DNA of 64,000 bases from CAZKWG01 sp964615375 (GTDB lineage: Bacteria > Myxococcota_A > UBA796 > CAZKWG01), in contig CAZTOW010000002.1 in NCBI GenBank assembly GCA_964615375.1, positions 310,001-374,000 of the forward strand. Reading direction: 5' to 3'. Numbering within the stretch: the stretch's first letter is position 1; each line of letters starts with the position of its first letter. The notes under the pieces were generated by a model, which saw nothing but the letters and a program-made list of their open reading frames with translations, made no database searches and was not told the DNA's origin. Shown here piece by piece: positions 55,035-63,641 of this stretch. Position numbers and translations under genes: made by a program.

Positions 55035-56389
55035 ACCAGACACAACTCCCGGTGGACCGCCCCGCGATCGGCGCCCCGCCCTCCTTCACCCCGCCGGCCC
55101 CCGAGAGCCTCACGCTCTCCTGCGGCCTCCCGGTCTGGCTGCTGCGCCGCTCGGACCTGCCCCTGCTCAGCCTGCGGCTGGGGGTGGCGGGCGGGTCCAT
55201 GGACGATCTCCCCGGGCGCGCTGGCCTCAGCTCGCTCACCGACAGCGTGCTGGTGCGGGGCGCCGGGGACCGCGACGCGCTGGCCTTCGCCGAGCTGACC
55301 GAGCGCCTCGCCCTCGCCTTCTCAATCAGCACCACCACCCGCGCCACGACGCTGGGCTTCGACACGCATCGCCTCCGGGTGGAGACCGCCCTCGACCTGC
55401 TGGCCGACGTGGTGCTGCGCCCGCGGCTGGAGGACGCCGAGATCGAGCGCGCCCGCGCCCTGCGCATGGGTGAGCTGCTGGCCGCCCAGGACGAGCCCGA
55501 CGAGATCGCCCGCGCCGTGGTCCAGCGCGCCCTCTACGGCGACGCCCACCCCGCCGCCCACCTCCCCCGCGGTCGCCGGGCCGAGGTGAGCGCGATCACG
55601 CCCGAGGAGATCCGCGCGAGCTGGGCGCGGCGCCGGGATCCCCGCAGCGCCCGCCTCGTGGTCTGCGGCGACTTCGAGCCGGACGCCCTCGTCCAGGCCC
55701 TGGAGCGGCGCTTCTCCGCCTGGGCCCCCGGGACGCCGCCCGCCGCCGTCCCTCCGTCCCCGCCCCGCGCCGGTCGCGCCCTCGTCCTGGTGGACGTCCC
55801 CGGCGCCACCCAGAGCCAGCTCGCCGTCCTGGCCCCCGCGCCGGGCGTCCGCAGCCCCGATCTGCACGGCGCGCGCCTCGCCATCATCGCCCTCGGCGGG
55901 ATGTTCACCAGCCGGCTCAACCGCCTCCTGCGCGAGCAGAAGGGCTACACCTACGGCGTCCAGGCCCAGCTCCTCCCCGGTCCCGAGCAGAGCCTGCTCA
56001 GCGTCCGCACCGCGGTCCAGGGCGAGCCCACCGCCGACGCGCTCGCCGACCTCGTGCGCGAGGTGGATCGCCTCCGCGACGGGCTCGACGCCGAGGAGCT
56101 GGAGCGCGCCCGCCTGGCCCGGATCACCCAGCTCGTCCAGGCGCTCGAGAGCCGCTCCGGGGTGGCCGAGAGCTTCGCCTCGCTGTGGGAGGCGGGCCGC
56201 CCGCCCGACGGGTTCCAGGCCGAGATCCCCGCGCTCCAGGCCGAGACGCTGGAGTCCGTGACCCGCGCCTCCGCCCGCGTCGAGGTCGAGCGCGCCGCCA
56301 TCGTCGTCGTAGGCGACCTCGCGCGCGTCGGGGCCGCCGTGGAGCAGGCCGTCCCCGGGGGCTGGCAGCGCTGGCCCGCCGAGCTCTGA
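55031..56389 (+). CDS. M16-family protein, non-catalytic subunit
   Basis: A 452-residue M16B homologue without the zinc site: the region that should read HxxEH is GLSSLTDSVL. It keeps the Arg/Tyr-containing loop REQKGYTYG near residue 300 that helps bind substrate in partner subunits. The GTG start overlaps the stop of the catalytic subunit (GTGA), consistent with a 1:1 complex. Together they should form a clam-shell oligopeptidase. It ends 16 bases from a convergent gene. Confidence 0.92.
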   Translation: MNQTQLPVDRPAIGAPPSFTPPAPESLTLSCGLPVWLLRRSDLPLLSLRLGVAGGSMDDLPGRAGLSSLTDSVLVRGAGDRDALAFAELTERLALAFSISTTTRATTLGFDTHRLRVETALDLLADVVLRPRLEDAEIERARALRMGELLAAQDEPDEIARAVVQRALYGDAHPAAHLPRGRRAEVSAITPEEIRASWARRRDPRSARLVVCGDFEPDALVQALERRFSAWAPGTPPAAVPPSPPRAGRALVLVDVPGATQSQLAVLAPAPGVRSPDLHGARLAIIALGGMFTSRLNRLLREQKGYTYGVQAQLLPGPEQSLLSVRTAVQGEPTADALADLVREVDRLRDGLDAEELERARLARITQLVQALESRSGVAESFASLWEAGRPPDGFQAEIPALQAETLESVTRASARVEVERAAIVVVGDLARVGAAVEQAVPGGWQRWPAEL

Positions 56390-56405
56390 TCGTCCGGCTT
56401 CCGCC

Positions 56406-57089
56406 CTACACGATCCAGCGCCGCGCGAACCACAGCGCCGCCACCCCCGCCAGCAGCCAGCCGAAGCCCCACACCGGGCTGGGGATCAGGGTCATCTCGG
56501 CCAGCATGTGCGCGTCGGTGACGATGGGCCCGTCCCCGTACCAGCTCCCGCCGAAGATCCCGTAGCGGAAGACGTCGTCCACCACGTCGGTGAGCGCGTA
56601 GAGCACGCTGAAGATCCCGATGAAGCGCACGAAGCCGTCGGAGAACCAGGGCGGCGACCAGGCGCCCAGCAGCGCGAGCAGGAAGCCCATCGCCCCGGTG
56701 TAGAGGAAGCCGAAGCTCAGGATGGGCCGCACCCACAGGAGCGCGACGACCAGCAGGAGCAGCCCCATCCCCGCCGCCACGAAGCGCCCCCTGCCCGGGG
56801 CGCGCACGCTGGCCAGCAGCAGCAGCCCCGTCACCAGCGAGCCCAGATAGCCCCCGTTCAGGGTCAGGAAGTGGCTCCCCCCGCGGGTGAGCGCCTTGCC
56901 GCCCACCCCGCTGTAGATCTCGATGCGCTCCACCGATCCGCCCGTGAGGATGGCCATCAGCGCGTGCCCAAGCTCGTGGAAGACCACCACCAGCAGGCGG
57001 ATGGGCGTGAGCCAGAGGCTGTGCCAGAAGAAGGCGGCCACCAGCGCCAGGAGCACGAGCACGACGAGATTCCTGCGCTTCCCTTCCAC
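56406..57089 (-). CDS. M50B-like membrane metalloprotease
   Basis: A 227-residue protein with about six membrane helices. The zinc motif HELGH (His38, Glu39, His42) is at the start of a membrane segment, followed by ALMAILTGGSVERIEIY. A C-terminal DVVDDV segment might supply the third ligand. The M50B-like family is known in Myxococcota and Actinobacteria, with few tested functions. There is no PDZ domain, so it is not a clear site-2 protease of the RseP type. It diverges from a lytic transglycosylase gene. Confidence 0.82.
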   Translation of the reverse strand: MEGKRRNLVVLVLLALVAAFFWHSLWLTPIRLLVVVFHELGHALMAILTGGSVERIEIYSGVGGKALTRGGSHFLTLNGGYLGSLVTGLLLLASVRAPGRGRFVAAGMGLLLLVVALLWVRPILSFGFLYTGAMGFLLALLGAWSPPWFSDGFVRFIGIFSVLYALTDVVDDVFRYGIFGGSWYGDGPIVTDAHMLAEMTLIPSPVWGFGWLLAGVAALWFARRWIV

Positions 57090-57196
57090 GCTGTCCTCCG
57101 GCCCTTGCGGGACGATAACATCCCGCGTACCTGTTGGTTGTTCGTATCCCTCCCCTCTCCTTCTTCCCTCCCCCTCCCGCCCCGTCGGAGCCCGCC

Positions 57197-59521
57197 TTGC
57201 GAGCTCGCCTGCTGCCTGTCCTCGCCCTCCTCCTCCTGGAGGGCGCCTCGACCCTGAACACCGCCCGCGCGCTGGAGGCCCCGGACCCCGCCCGGCCCGA
57301 GCCCACCGCGCTGATCGGCCCGGACGCGCTGGCCCCGGCCTTCCCGCGCTCCGACGCGCTCTCCCAGGCCCTGGCCACCCGCGCGCACGCCGCCGCCGTG
57401 ACCGAGCTCCAGAAGCTCGGGACGAAGGAGCTCCCCGGCCGCGCGCTGGGCGATCACGCCTTCGTGCTGGCCTGGTCCCTGGTGCGCGCCGACCGCGCCG
57501 CCGAGGCCACCCCGCTGCTGGAGAACCTGCGCCGCTCGGAGACCGCGCCGGAGCCCTACCGGCTGCTGGTCGAGGGCGAGATCCTCGAGGCCCAGGGCAA
57601 GCACCCCGAGGCCGCCGCCACCTTCGCCCGCGTGCCCAGGGAGGCCCGGATCTGGGCCCGCGCCGCGCTGGAGCAGGCCGAGTCCCTCCAGAAGGCCGAG
57701 CGCACCTCGGACGCCCGCGCGATCTGGGCCGAGCTCGCCGCCCGCCCCGACCCCGCCGAGGGCACCGAGCGCGCGCTCTGGGCCCTCGCCCAGCGCGGCG
57801 GCTTCGGCTCCGAGGAGAGCTACCCCCTGCTCCGCCGGATCTGGACCGCCTACCCCACCTCCCGGGCGGCGAAGGACGCGGAGAAGGAGCTGGCCACCTA
57901 CGAGGCGAAGGGCACGAAGTACGCCGCGACCCGCGCCGACATCGCCGCCCGCGCCGACGCCCTCCAGCGGGCCGAGCGCTGGGAGGACACCATTACGCTC
58001 ATCGGTGGGAAGATCGCAAACTTCGAAAAGATCGACGCGTCGAGCTGTCGCGCCCGCTACGCCTACGGCCGCGCCCTCTTCAAGAAGAACCGGCTCACCG
58101 ACGCGGTGAACACGCTCACGGCGGTCGGCGCGGGCTGCGCGGGCAAGGACGACGACGCCGGCGCCCAGGCCCTCTACATCATCGGCAAGGCCACCGAGCG
58201 CCGGAAGCTGTGGGCGGAGGCCGCCGCGGCCTACCAGCAGATCCCCGAGCGCTACCCGGCGCACTCCATGGCCGATGACGGCTACGCCCTGGCCGGCATC
58301 GCCTGGCAGGAGGCGGGCGACCCGAAGAAGGCGGTGGAGCTCTGGACCGCCCAGGTCGAGCGCTACCCCGACGGCGATCTGGCGGCGGAGGGCTTCTGGC
58401 GCCTCGCCTGGAGCAGCTACCTGGAGGGCCGCCCCGCCGACGCCATCGGCTGGTCCGAGCGCATGCTCTTCGAGGTCCCGCTGGAGACCGATCCCGTCCA
58501 CGTCCTGGCCGGGCGCTACTGGTCGGCGCGCTGGCGCCTCTACCCCGCGGTCGCCTCCCCCCGCGCCCTCTCCGAGGTGGCCCAGGACCGGGCCAACGGG
58601 CTCCGGCTGCTGGGTGAGCTCTGCCGCGAGCACCCCAGCACCTACTACGGGCAGCTCGCCGCCAACCGCCTCTATGAGCTCGCCCCCGAGGAGCTGGCCG
58701 CCATCCCCCGCCCCGACTGGTCGGGCACGGACGAGAGCCTGCGGGTGCGCGCCTCCTTCCTGGCGGAGCCCGCGGCGCGGGACGGCCTGGCTCTCGCCCG
58801 CCTGGGGCTGGTGGCCGAGGCGATGGGGGAGCTCGGCGCGCTGGACGAGGACGCCATGAGCCCGTCGGAGCTCGCCCTGGTGACCCGCGTGCAGGCCGGG
58901 CTCGACCCGGTGGTCGCGCACAACCGCCTGCACCACTTCCTGCTGGAGCACCCGCCCGCCACCCTGGGCGCGGACGCGGGGGCGGTGCTGCGCCAGGCCT
59001 ACCCCGACCTCTACTGGCAGGAGCTCCAGGAGGTCGCCTCGGACTACGGCTGGGACAACCGCATCTTCCACGGCCTCGTCCGCGAGGAGTCCAGCTTCAA
59101 CCCCAAGATCGTCTCCTGGGCCGGCGCCCGCGGCCTCTCCCAGCTCATGCCCGCCACCGCCCGCGAGGTGGCGAAGCAGATGGGCATCAGCGTCACCAAC
59201 GACCAGCTCTTCGACCCGAAGCTCAACCTCAAGATCGGCTCGCGCTTCTTCGACTCGTTGATGACGCGCTACCGGGGCAGCCCCTACCTGGCGGCGGCCA
59301 GCTACAACGCCGGGCCGGGCAATGTGGACGGCTGGCTGGGCCGCTTCGGGAACCTGCCCACCGACGAGTGGGTGGAGCGCATCCCCATCCGCGAGACGCG
59401 CCACTACGTCAAGCGCGTGCTGGGCACCTACCAGGTCTACCACGCGCTGTACGACCCCGATCCGCTCTTCCCGAATTGGAGCCGGCTGAACCACAAGGCG
59501 AAGCCCGACAGCGCGGAATAG
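57197..59521 (+). CDS. Lytic transglycosylase (Slt type) with alpha-superhelical N-terminus
   Basis: A 774-residue secreted enzyme that cuts peptidoglycan glycan strands to form 1,6-anhydromuramyl ends. A signal peptide (LLPVLALLLLEGAST) leads into about 550 residues of TPR-like helices (YRLLVEGEILEAQGKHPEA, ADDGYALAGIAWQEAG). The SLT domain is C-terminal. Catalytic Glu631 is in VREESSFNP, with SWAGARGLSQLMP, AAASYNAGPGN and RETRHYVKRVL after it. The start is TTG six bases after GGAG, chosen to begin at the signal peptide; no ATG fits. This layout matches Slt70-type enzymes with an extended helical scaffold. Confidence 0.9.
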   Translation: MRARLLPVLALLLLEGASTLNTARALEAPDPARPEPTALIGPDALAPAFPRSDALSQALATRAHAAAVTELQKLGTKELPGRALGDHAFVLAWSLVRADRAAEATPLLENLRRSETAPEPYRLLVEGEILEAQGKHPEAAATFARVPREARIWARAALEQAESLQKAERTSDARAIWAELAARPDPAEGTERALWALAQRGGFGSEESYPLLRRIWTAYPTSRAAKDAEKELATYEAKGTKYAATRADIAARADALQRAERWEDTITLIGGKIANFEKIDASSCRARYAYGRALFKKNRLTDAVNTLTAVGAGCAGKDDDAGAQALYIIGKATERRKLWAEAAAAYQQIPERYPAHSMADDGYALAGIAWQEAGDPKKAVELWTAQVERYPDGDLAAEGFWRLAWSSYLEGRPADAIGWSERMLFEVPLETDPVHVLAGRYWSARWRLYPAVASPRALSEVAQDRANGLRLLGELCREHPSTYYGQLAANRLYELAPEELAAIPRPDWSGTDESLRVRASFLAEPAARDGLALARLGLVAEAMGELGALDEDAMSPSELALVTRVQAGLDPVVAHNRLHHFLLEHPPATLGADAGAVLRQAYPDLYWQELQEVASDYGWDNRIFHGLVREESSFNPKIVSWAGARGLSQLMPATAREVAKQMGISVTNDQLFDPKLNLKIGSRFFDSLMTRYRGSPYLAAASYNAGPGNVDGWLGRFGNLPTDEWVERIPIRETRHYVKRVLGTYQVYHALYDPDPLFPNWSRLNHKAKPDSAE

Positions 59522-59545
59522 GCTGAACACTCGTTCGGGTCGCGC

Positions 59546-59551
59546 TATACT
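59546..59551 (+). promoter_or_regulatory. TATACT -10 box before a small lipoprotein gene
   Basis: GCTATACTG ends seven bases before the GTG at 59559, so the transcript should be leaderless or nearly so. The -35 candidate (CTGAAC, 59523-59528) is weak. Confidence 0.45.
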
Positions 59552-59558
59552 GTGGCCC

Positions 59559-60026
59559 GTGCTGACCACCCCGCTCACCCTGCTCCTCCTCCTCGCCTGT
59601 GGCCGCGACGACGACGACGGCTTCGGGCGCAGCATCAACCACGGTGACGACGACGACACCGGCGGCCCCACCGCGCTGGATCCCGATCTCGACGAGAGCT
59701 GGGACACCGCGATGGAGAACGGCGGCGGCGGGGCCGACACCTTCAACGCCACCTGGGTCCGCTGCGAGCCCGAGGGCCCCACCTGGACCTTCCACGCCGA
59801 GCTCAACTACGCCGCCCGCCGGGTGGACGTGGAGCTGGACCAGGGCACCACCGGCTACGAGATGTGGTACCTGGAGAGCCAGGACAACACCTACACCCTC
59901 TGGGAGGTCAGCCTCCCCGCCGGGCTCTCGTTGAACACCTGCGACGAGACCGTCCCCCTGGTCTGGACCGCGAGCGGCTGGGCGGACTGGGAGGTCGTCT
60001 ACGAGAGCCAGTACACGCCCCCCTGA
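59559..60026 (+). CDS. Small lipoprotein
   Basis: A 155-residue lipoprotein: MLTTPLTLLLLLAC, lipid Cys14, followed by an Asp-rich stretch (GRDDDDG, HGDDDDTGG). The mature part is acidic with one Cys pair and beta-type sequence (TWVRCEPEGPTWTFHAELNYAARRVDVEL). I recognise no family. The start is a GTG without ribosome site, seven bases after a TATACT box. It ends four bases from a convergent gene. Confidence 0.7.
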   Translation: MLTTPLTLLLLLACGRDDDDGFGRSINHGDDDDTGGPTALDPDLDESWDTAMENGGGGADTFNATWVRCEPEGPTWTFHAELNYAARRVDVELDQGTTGYEMWYLESQDNTYTLWEVSLPAGLSLNTCDETVPLVWTASGWADWEVVYESQYTPP

Positions 60027-60030
60027 TCGG

Positions 60031-61086
60031 TCAGGGCACCTCGGTGGTCTCCACCTCGAGGAAGCTCTTGCGCGAGCAGCTCTGCGTGTCGCCGAGGTCG
60101 CAGCCCTTCCCGAACAGGGTCTTGGCCTTGTTCTTGTCCTTCGGCACGCTCTCGCCTTTCTCCACCATGTCGGCGGCGTTGTAGCAGCCGCGCGCCTCAC
60201 CGAGATCGCAGGCCCGCGTGTAGTAGCGCACGGCCGCCCCGAGATCGCGGGCGATTCCCCGACCGAAGTAGTAGGAGTCGCCCACCTTGAAGCAGGAGCT
60301 GGGGCTGCCGCTCTGGCAGCTCAGGGCGAGCGTGTCCGCCTCGCTCATCAGGTTCGGGTCCTCCACCTCGGAGACCCCGCCGCTCCCCTCGGTCCGGGCG
60401 CGTGAGGTGCCCGAGCTCGCCGGGCGGGCGCTGGCCGTGGCGCCGGAGGCGGGCGTGGCGGCAGCGGGCGCGGGCGCGGCGGCCTCGGGCGCGGCGGCCT
60501 CTGGGGCGGCCTCGGGCGCGGCGGCCTCGGACGTGGCGGCTACAGGCGCGGAGGCCTCGGGCGTCGCGGGCGCGGGCGTCGCGGGGGCCTCCGCCACGGG
60601 CGCGGCGGGCGCGGGCGCGTCCGAGGGCGAGAGCGTCCACCCGAGGCCGAAGCCCATGATCCCGAAGACCAGCGCCAGCCCCCAGGCCAGGGGCGAGGCC
60701 AGCGGGCTCGTCCCCCCGGACAGCAGCGAAGGCGGCGGCAGGTCGTCCGGGTCGGGCGGCGCGTCCGGGTCGCGCCCGGTCTGGGCCAGGTAGAGGTAGC
60801 GGGCCACCTCCAGATAGCGAGGGTTCTTCCCCGCGACCCAGGAGAGCAGGCGCAGCGCGTCGTCGCGATCCCCCTCAGCCAGGGCCTCGAGCCCCTCCCG
60901 ATAGGGCCGGGCGAGCTTGCCCTCGTTCTCCAGGCGGACGATCTCGTTCGCCCAGTCGTAGCGGGCGGGGAGGCGGGTCGCCCCCTCGCGCGCCAGCGCG
61001 ATGGCCTCGTTGACCTGGCCCTCGGACTCCAGTCTACGGATCCGGGCCAGGAGCTCCTGAGCTTCAGCGGTGGTGTCCAGCGGCAT
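60031..61086 (-). CDS. Sel1-repeat protein with one membrane helix
   Basis: A 351-residue protein. The N-terminal ~110 residues are cytoplasmic, with helical repeat-like sequence (EAQELLARIRRLESEG, LLSWVAGKNPRYLEVARYLYLAQTG). One membrane helix lies at about 140-160, followed by a long Ala/Pro/Glu-rich stalk (about 165-235). The C-terminal ~100 residues are two to three Sel1-like repeats with Cys pairs (SCFKVGDSYYFGRGI, ACDLGEARGCYNAADMVEKG, GCDLGDTQSCSR). Such repeats are protein-binding scaffolds outside the membrane. The ATG is nine bases after a TATAGT box. Confidence 0.78.
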   Translation of the reverse strand: MPLDTTAEAQELLARIRRLESEGQVNEAIALAREGATRLPARYDWANEIVRLENEGKLARPYREGLEALAEGDRDDALRLLSWVAGKNPRYLEVARYLYLAQTGRDPDAPPDPDDLPPPSLLSGGTSPLASPLAWGLALVFGIMGFGLGWTLSPSDAPAPAAPVAEAPATPAPATPEASAPVAATSEAAAPEAAPEAAAPEAAAPAPAAATPASGATASARPASSGTSRARTEGSGGVSEVEDPNLMSEADTLALSCQSGSPSSCFKVGDSYYFGRGIARDLGAAVRYYTRACDLGEARGCYNAADMVEKGESVPKDKNKAKTLFGKGCDLGDTQSCSRKSFLEVETTEVP

Positions 61087-61095
61087 CGAGGCCGG

Positions 61096-61101
61096 ACTAT
61101 A
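61096..61101 (-). promoter_or_regulatory. TATAGT -10 box before the Sel1-repeat gene
   Basis: Leftward GCTATAGTC, nine bases before the ATG at 61086. The 192-base divergent gap also carries a rightward TATACT at 61188. No consensus -35 is seen. Confidence 0.4.
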
Positions 61102-61187
61102 GCAGATTCGCGGCGCCCCGGGGCGGGCGGAGGCCCGACGAATCGGGATGTATGCGCGCAGGCTGGCCCACCTGGGGCTCGGGCGGC

Positions 61188-61193
61188 TATACT
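61188..61193 (+). promoter_or_regulatory. TATACT -10 box before the M24-like gene
   Basis: GGCTATACTC, 85 bases upstream of the ATG at 61279. The leader between contains repeated CAGCC/CAGCGC motifs but no obvious structure. Confidence 0.35.
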
Positions 61194-61278
61194 CCTGGCC
61201 CACGCGGCAACCGACCTCAGCGCGGCGCAAACCCGGCGCGGACAGCCCAGCGCAGCCAGCCCAGAGAGCAGACAGCCC

Positions 61279-62013
61279 ATGCCAGCACACCAGCCCCTGG
61301 ACAACGAGACCCTCGAGGCCTTCGAGGCCGCCCAGCGCGGGACCATCCGCGTGCTCGGGCAGGCCATCGCCCAGCTCCGAGAGGGCCAGACCGAGGCCGA
61401 GATCGTGGACAGCCTCAAGGCGCTCGCCGCGGACGCCGGCTTCACCGCCTGGTATCACGAGCCGGAGGTTCGGATCGGCGGGCGCACGGACAAGCTCTAC
61501 CGCGCCTCGAAGACGCTACGCCTCACCGAGGGCGCGCTGGTCGAGCTCGACCTCGGCCCGGCCAACGACACCGCCTATGGCGACCTCGGCGTGGCGCTGG
61601 CCTTCGGCGCCGCCGACCAGCCCGCCCTCGTCCGCGACGCGCGCGAGCTGTGCCGCTCCACCTGCGGCTTCGCCAGCCGCTGGAAGACCGTGGGCGAGCT
61701 CTTCGTCTTCGCCAACGGCTGGGCCATCAACCACCGGCAGACGCTGGGCGAGGCCAAGGCCGTGGGCCACGTCTGCCTGAACCGCGAGGGCCTCGGCGAC
61801 CTGTCCTGGCCCACCTCCGCGCGCGTGGCCACCTACATGCGCCGCAACCAGATCCAGTGGTACAACCCGCGCCGCCTCTCGGGCCTCTACGCGGTGCGCC
61901 CGCGCCTGCACTCGGGCGGGCTCGCGCTGGCCTTCGAGGAGATGATCTACGTGGACGGCGACGTCAAGCGGATCATCGGCCGCGACGGCCTCGAGCAGGT
62001 CGGCACCTGGTAG
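61279..62013 (+). CDS. M24-like (creatinase/aminopeptidase P fold) protein
   Basis: A 244-residue protein with the M24 pita-bread fold. The five metal ligands of active M24 enzymes map to Asp91 (VELDLGP), Asp102 (YGDLGVA), His164 (AVGHVCLN), Glu220 or Glu221 (AFEEMIYVDG) and probably Asp236 (GRDGLEQV) where Glu is usual. The GHGIG loop is replaced by GHVCLN. It may be an Xaa-Pro-type peptidase or a non-peptidase relative; the fold is more certain than the activity. It is convergent with the radical SAM gene. Confidence 0.75.
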   Translation: MPAHQPLDNETLEAFEAAQRGTIRVLGQAIAQLREGQTEAEIVDSLKALAADAGFTAWYHEPEVRIGGRTDKLYRASKTLRLTEGALVELDLGPANDTAYGDLGVALAFGAADQPALVRDARELCRSTCGFASRWKTVGELFVFANGWAINHRQTLGEAKAVGHVCLNREGLGDLSWPTSARVATYMRRNQIQWYNPRRLSGLYAVRPRLHSGGLALAFEEMIYVDGDVKRIIGRDGLEQVGTW

Positions 62014-62032
62014 CCGGCGGCGCGGCGACCGC

Positions 62033-63514
62033 TCAGGCCGAGGCCTGACGGTCCCAGGCCCGGATCTGCGCGAAGTCCTTGATGTGGCCCCAGATGGCCT
62101 TGGCCCCGCGCGCCATGTAGTCCAGGTCCTCCAGCGACCGGAGATCGTGGAGCTGGTTCATCAGGAAGCGCGGGTGCAGGAAGAGCTTGTAGAACTGCCC
62201 CGCCATCCGCACGACCTCCTCCTCGTTCATGTCGGTCAGCACGCAGACGGGCTCGGTCATGTCGTAGCGGTCGTAGTCGGTCTCGTCGAAGCGGATCCAG
62301 CCGTTCCGCTGGCAGAGATCGAAGAGGGGCGTGCCCGGGTAGGGCATGACCACCGTGGCCTGCAGGTGGTGGGCGAGCCCGTTGTGCATCAGGTAGCGGG
62401 CCAGCTTCAGCGTCTCGTAGGCGTCCTCGCGGGTCTCCCAGGGATAGCCCACCATCAAGGTGAGGTGCGGCTGGAGACCGGCCTTCGTCGCCATCTTGCA
62501 GCCCTCGATGATCTGCTCCTTCGTCAGTGACTTGTCGAGGATGTCGATGGTGCGCTCGCTGGCGCTCTCGATGCCCAGGATGAGCTTGCGGAAGCCCGCC
62601 TTCTTCATCAGCTCGCAGTTCTTCGGCGTGAAGTAGTCGAAGCGGAAATTGCAGTCGAAGATGACCTTCTCGTTGATCTTCCGCCCGATCATCTCGTTGC
62701 ACAGCCGGATGAGCCAGTTGCCCGTGGGCAGCGCGCCCGTGTCGTCGAAGATCTCGCGGGCGCCGTGGCGGTCGATGAGGAATTCCATCTCGTCCGCCAG
62801 CCGCTCGGGGCTGACCGTGCGGAACTTCGGGTAGGTCACCGTCCAGGAGCAGAAGGTGCAGCGCCCGTAGGGGCAGTCGCGCCCGGCCATGGTCCAGAGG
62901 AAGGGCAGGCGCTTCTTCCACTTCTCGAAGTAGAGGTGGGCGTTGGTCAGGTCGCGATCGATGAAGGGCAGCTCCTCGAGGTTCCCCAGCGCCTTGTAGG
63001 GCCCGGTGTCCCCCCAGGTCCCGTCGTCGTTCCGGTAGAAGACCCCGCCCGCCAGCGCGTCGCCCCGCGAGAGGTGGTTGACGAGGTTCTGGAGCGAGAA
63101 GTCGTAGTCGCCGCCCGTGAAGCAGAAGTCGACCTGGCTGTGCTCCATCGACTCGGCGGCGTTGCCGGCGATGTGATCGCCCATCAGCACGCAGCGCAGC
63201 CCGGGGACCAGGCGCTTGAGGTGCGCGATGATCGCCCAGTGCTGGCGGACCACCGGGCTCTTCGTCTCCATCACCACCAGCTCGGGCTGGAAGTCCAGCA
63301 GCAGGCGCTCGAACTGGGCCTGATCGCGCTGCTCGGCGATGCAGTCGGTCCAGCAGACCTCGTGCCCGTCGTGCTTCAGCAGCGTGGCCGCGGAGGCCGG
63401 CACGCAGGGATAGAGGTAACTCGGCTCGTGGAACCACTGGAACTGGCGGTTCTGGGTCAGCATGGGGCTGCCCTTCGACGACACCAGCGGGGGATAGGCC
63501 ACCATCACGCGCAT
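62033..63514 (-). CDS. B12-binding-type radical SAM protein
   Basis: A 493-residue protein. The N-terminal ~150 residues resemble a cobalamin-binding Rossmann domain (MRVMVAYPPLVSSKGSPM, YPCVPASAATLLKHDGHEV, VVMETKSPVV). No clear D-x-H-x-x-G motif is present, so bound cobalamin is not certain. The radical SAM domain starts near 210 with GRDCPYGRCTFCSW, three Cys that should hold a 4Fe-4S cluster. Spacing is C-x4-C-x2-C rather than C-x3-C-x2-C. ILGIESASERTIDIL and MVGYPWETREDAYETLK follow, as is usual for this group. Such enzymes methylate or rearrange lipids, antibiotics or pigments; the substrate is unknown. The start has GGGGA upstream. Confidence 0.85.
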   Translation of the reverse strand: MRVMVAYPPLVSSKGSPMLTQNRQFQWFHEPSYLYPCVPASAATLLKHDGHEVCWTDCIAEQRDQAQFERLLLDFQPELVVMETKSPVVRQHWAIIAHLKRLVPGLRCVLMGDHIAGNAAESMEHSQVDFCFTGGDYDFSLQNLVNHLSRGDALAGGVFYRNDDGTWGDTGPYKALGNLEELPFIDRDLTNAHLYFEKWKKRLPFLWTMAGRDCPYGRCTFCSWTVTYPKFRTVSPERLADEMEFLIDRHGAREIFDDTGALPTGNWLIRLCNEMIGRKINEKVIFDCNFRFDYFTPKNCELMKKAGFRKLILGIESASERTIDILDKSLTKEQIIEGCKMATKAGLQPHLTLMVGYPWETREDAYETLKLARYLMHNGLAHHLQATVVMPYPGTPLFDLCQRNGWIRFDETDYDRYDMTEPVCVLTDMNEEEVVRMAGQFYKLFLHPRFLMNQLHDLRSLEDLDYMARGAKAIWGHIKDFAQIRAWDRQASA

Positions 63515-63641
63515 GTGGAATCCCCACTCGGTAGAGGGATGTTCTCTGGATCGCACGGCCAGGGGCCTCCGTCAACAGGCTTCCGCGCCCTGGCGCCGGC
63601 AGAGCAGCGGGCTACACTGCCGCCTCCACGACGAGGCGCGC

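Noticed and set aside
56957..59806. A 949-codon open frame antisense to the lytic transglycosylase gene
   Set aside because: It is a by-product of high GC: the translation is low-complexity Ala/Gly/Arg/Val sequence without motifs, and it lies opposite a gene with a complete SLT domain.
60400..60620. Repetitive GGCCTCGGGCGCGGC-like tracts
   Set aside because: These are simple Ala/Glu/Pro codon runs in the stalk of the Sel1-repeat protein, not an independent repeat element or CRISPR.
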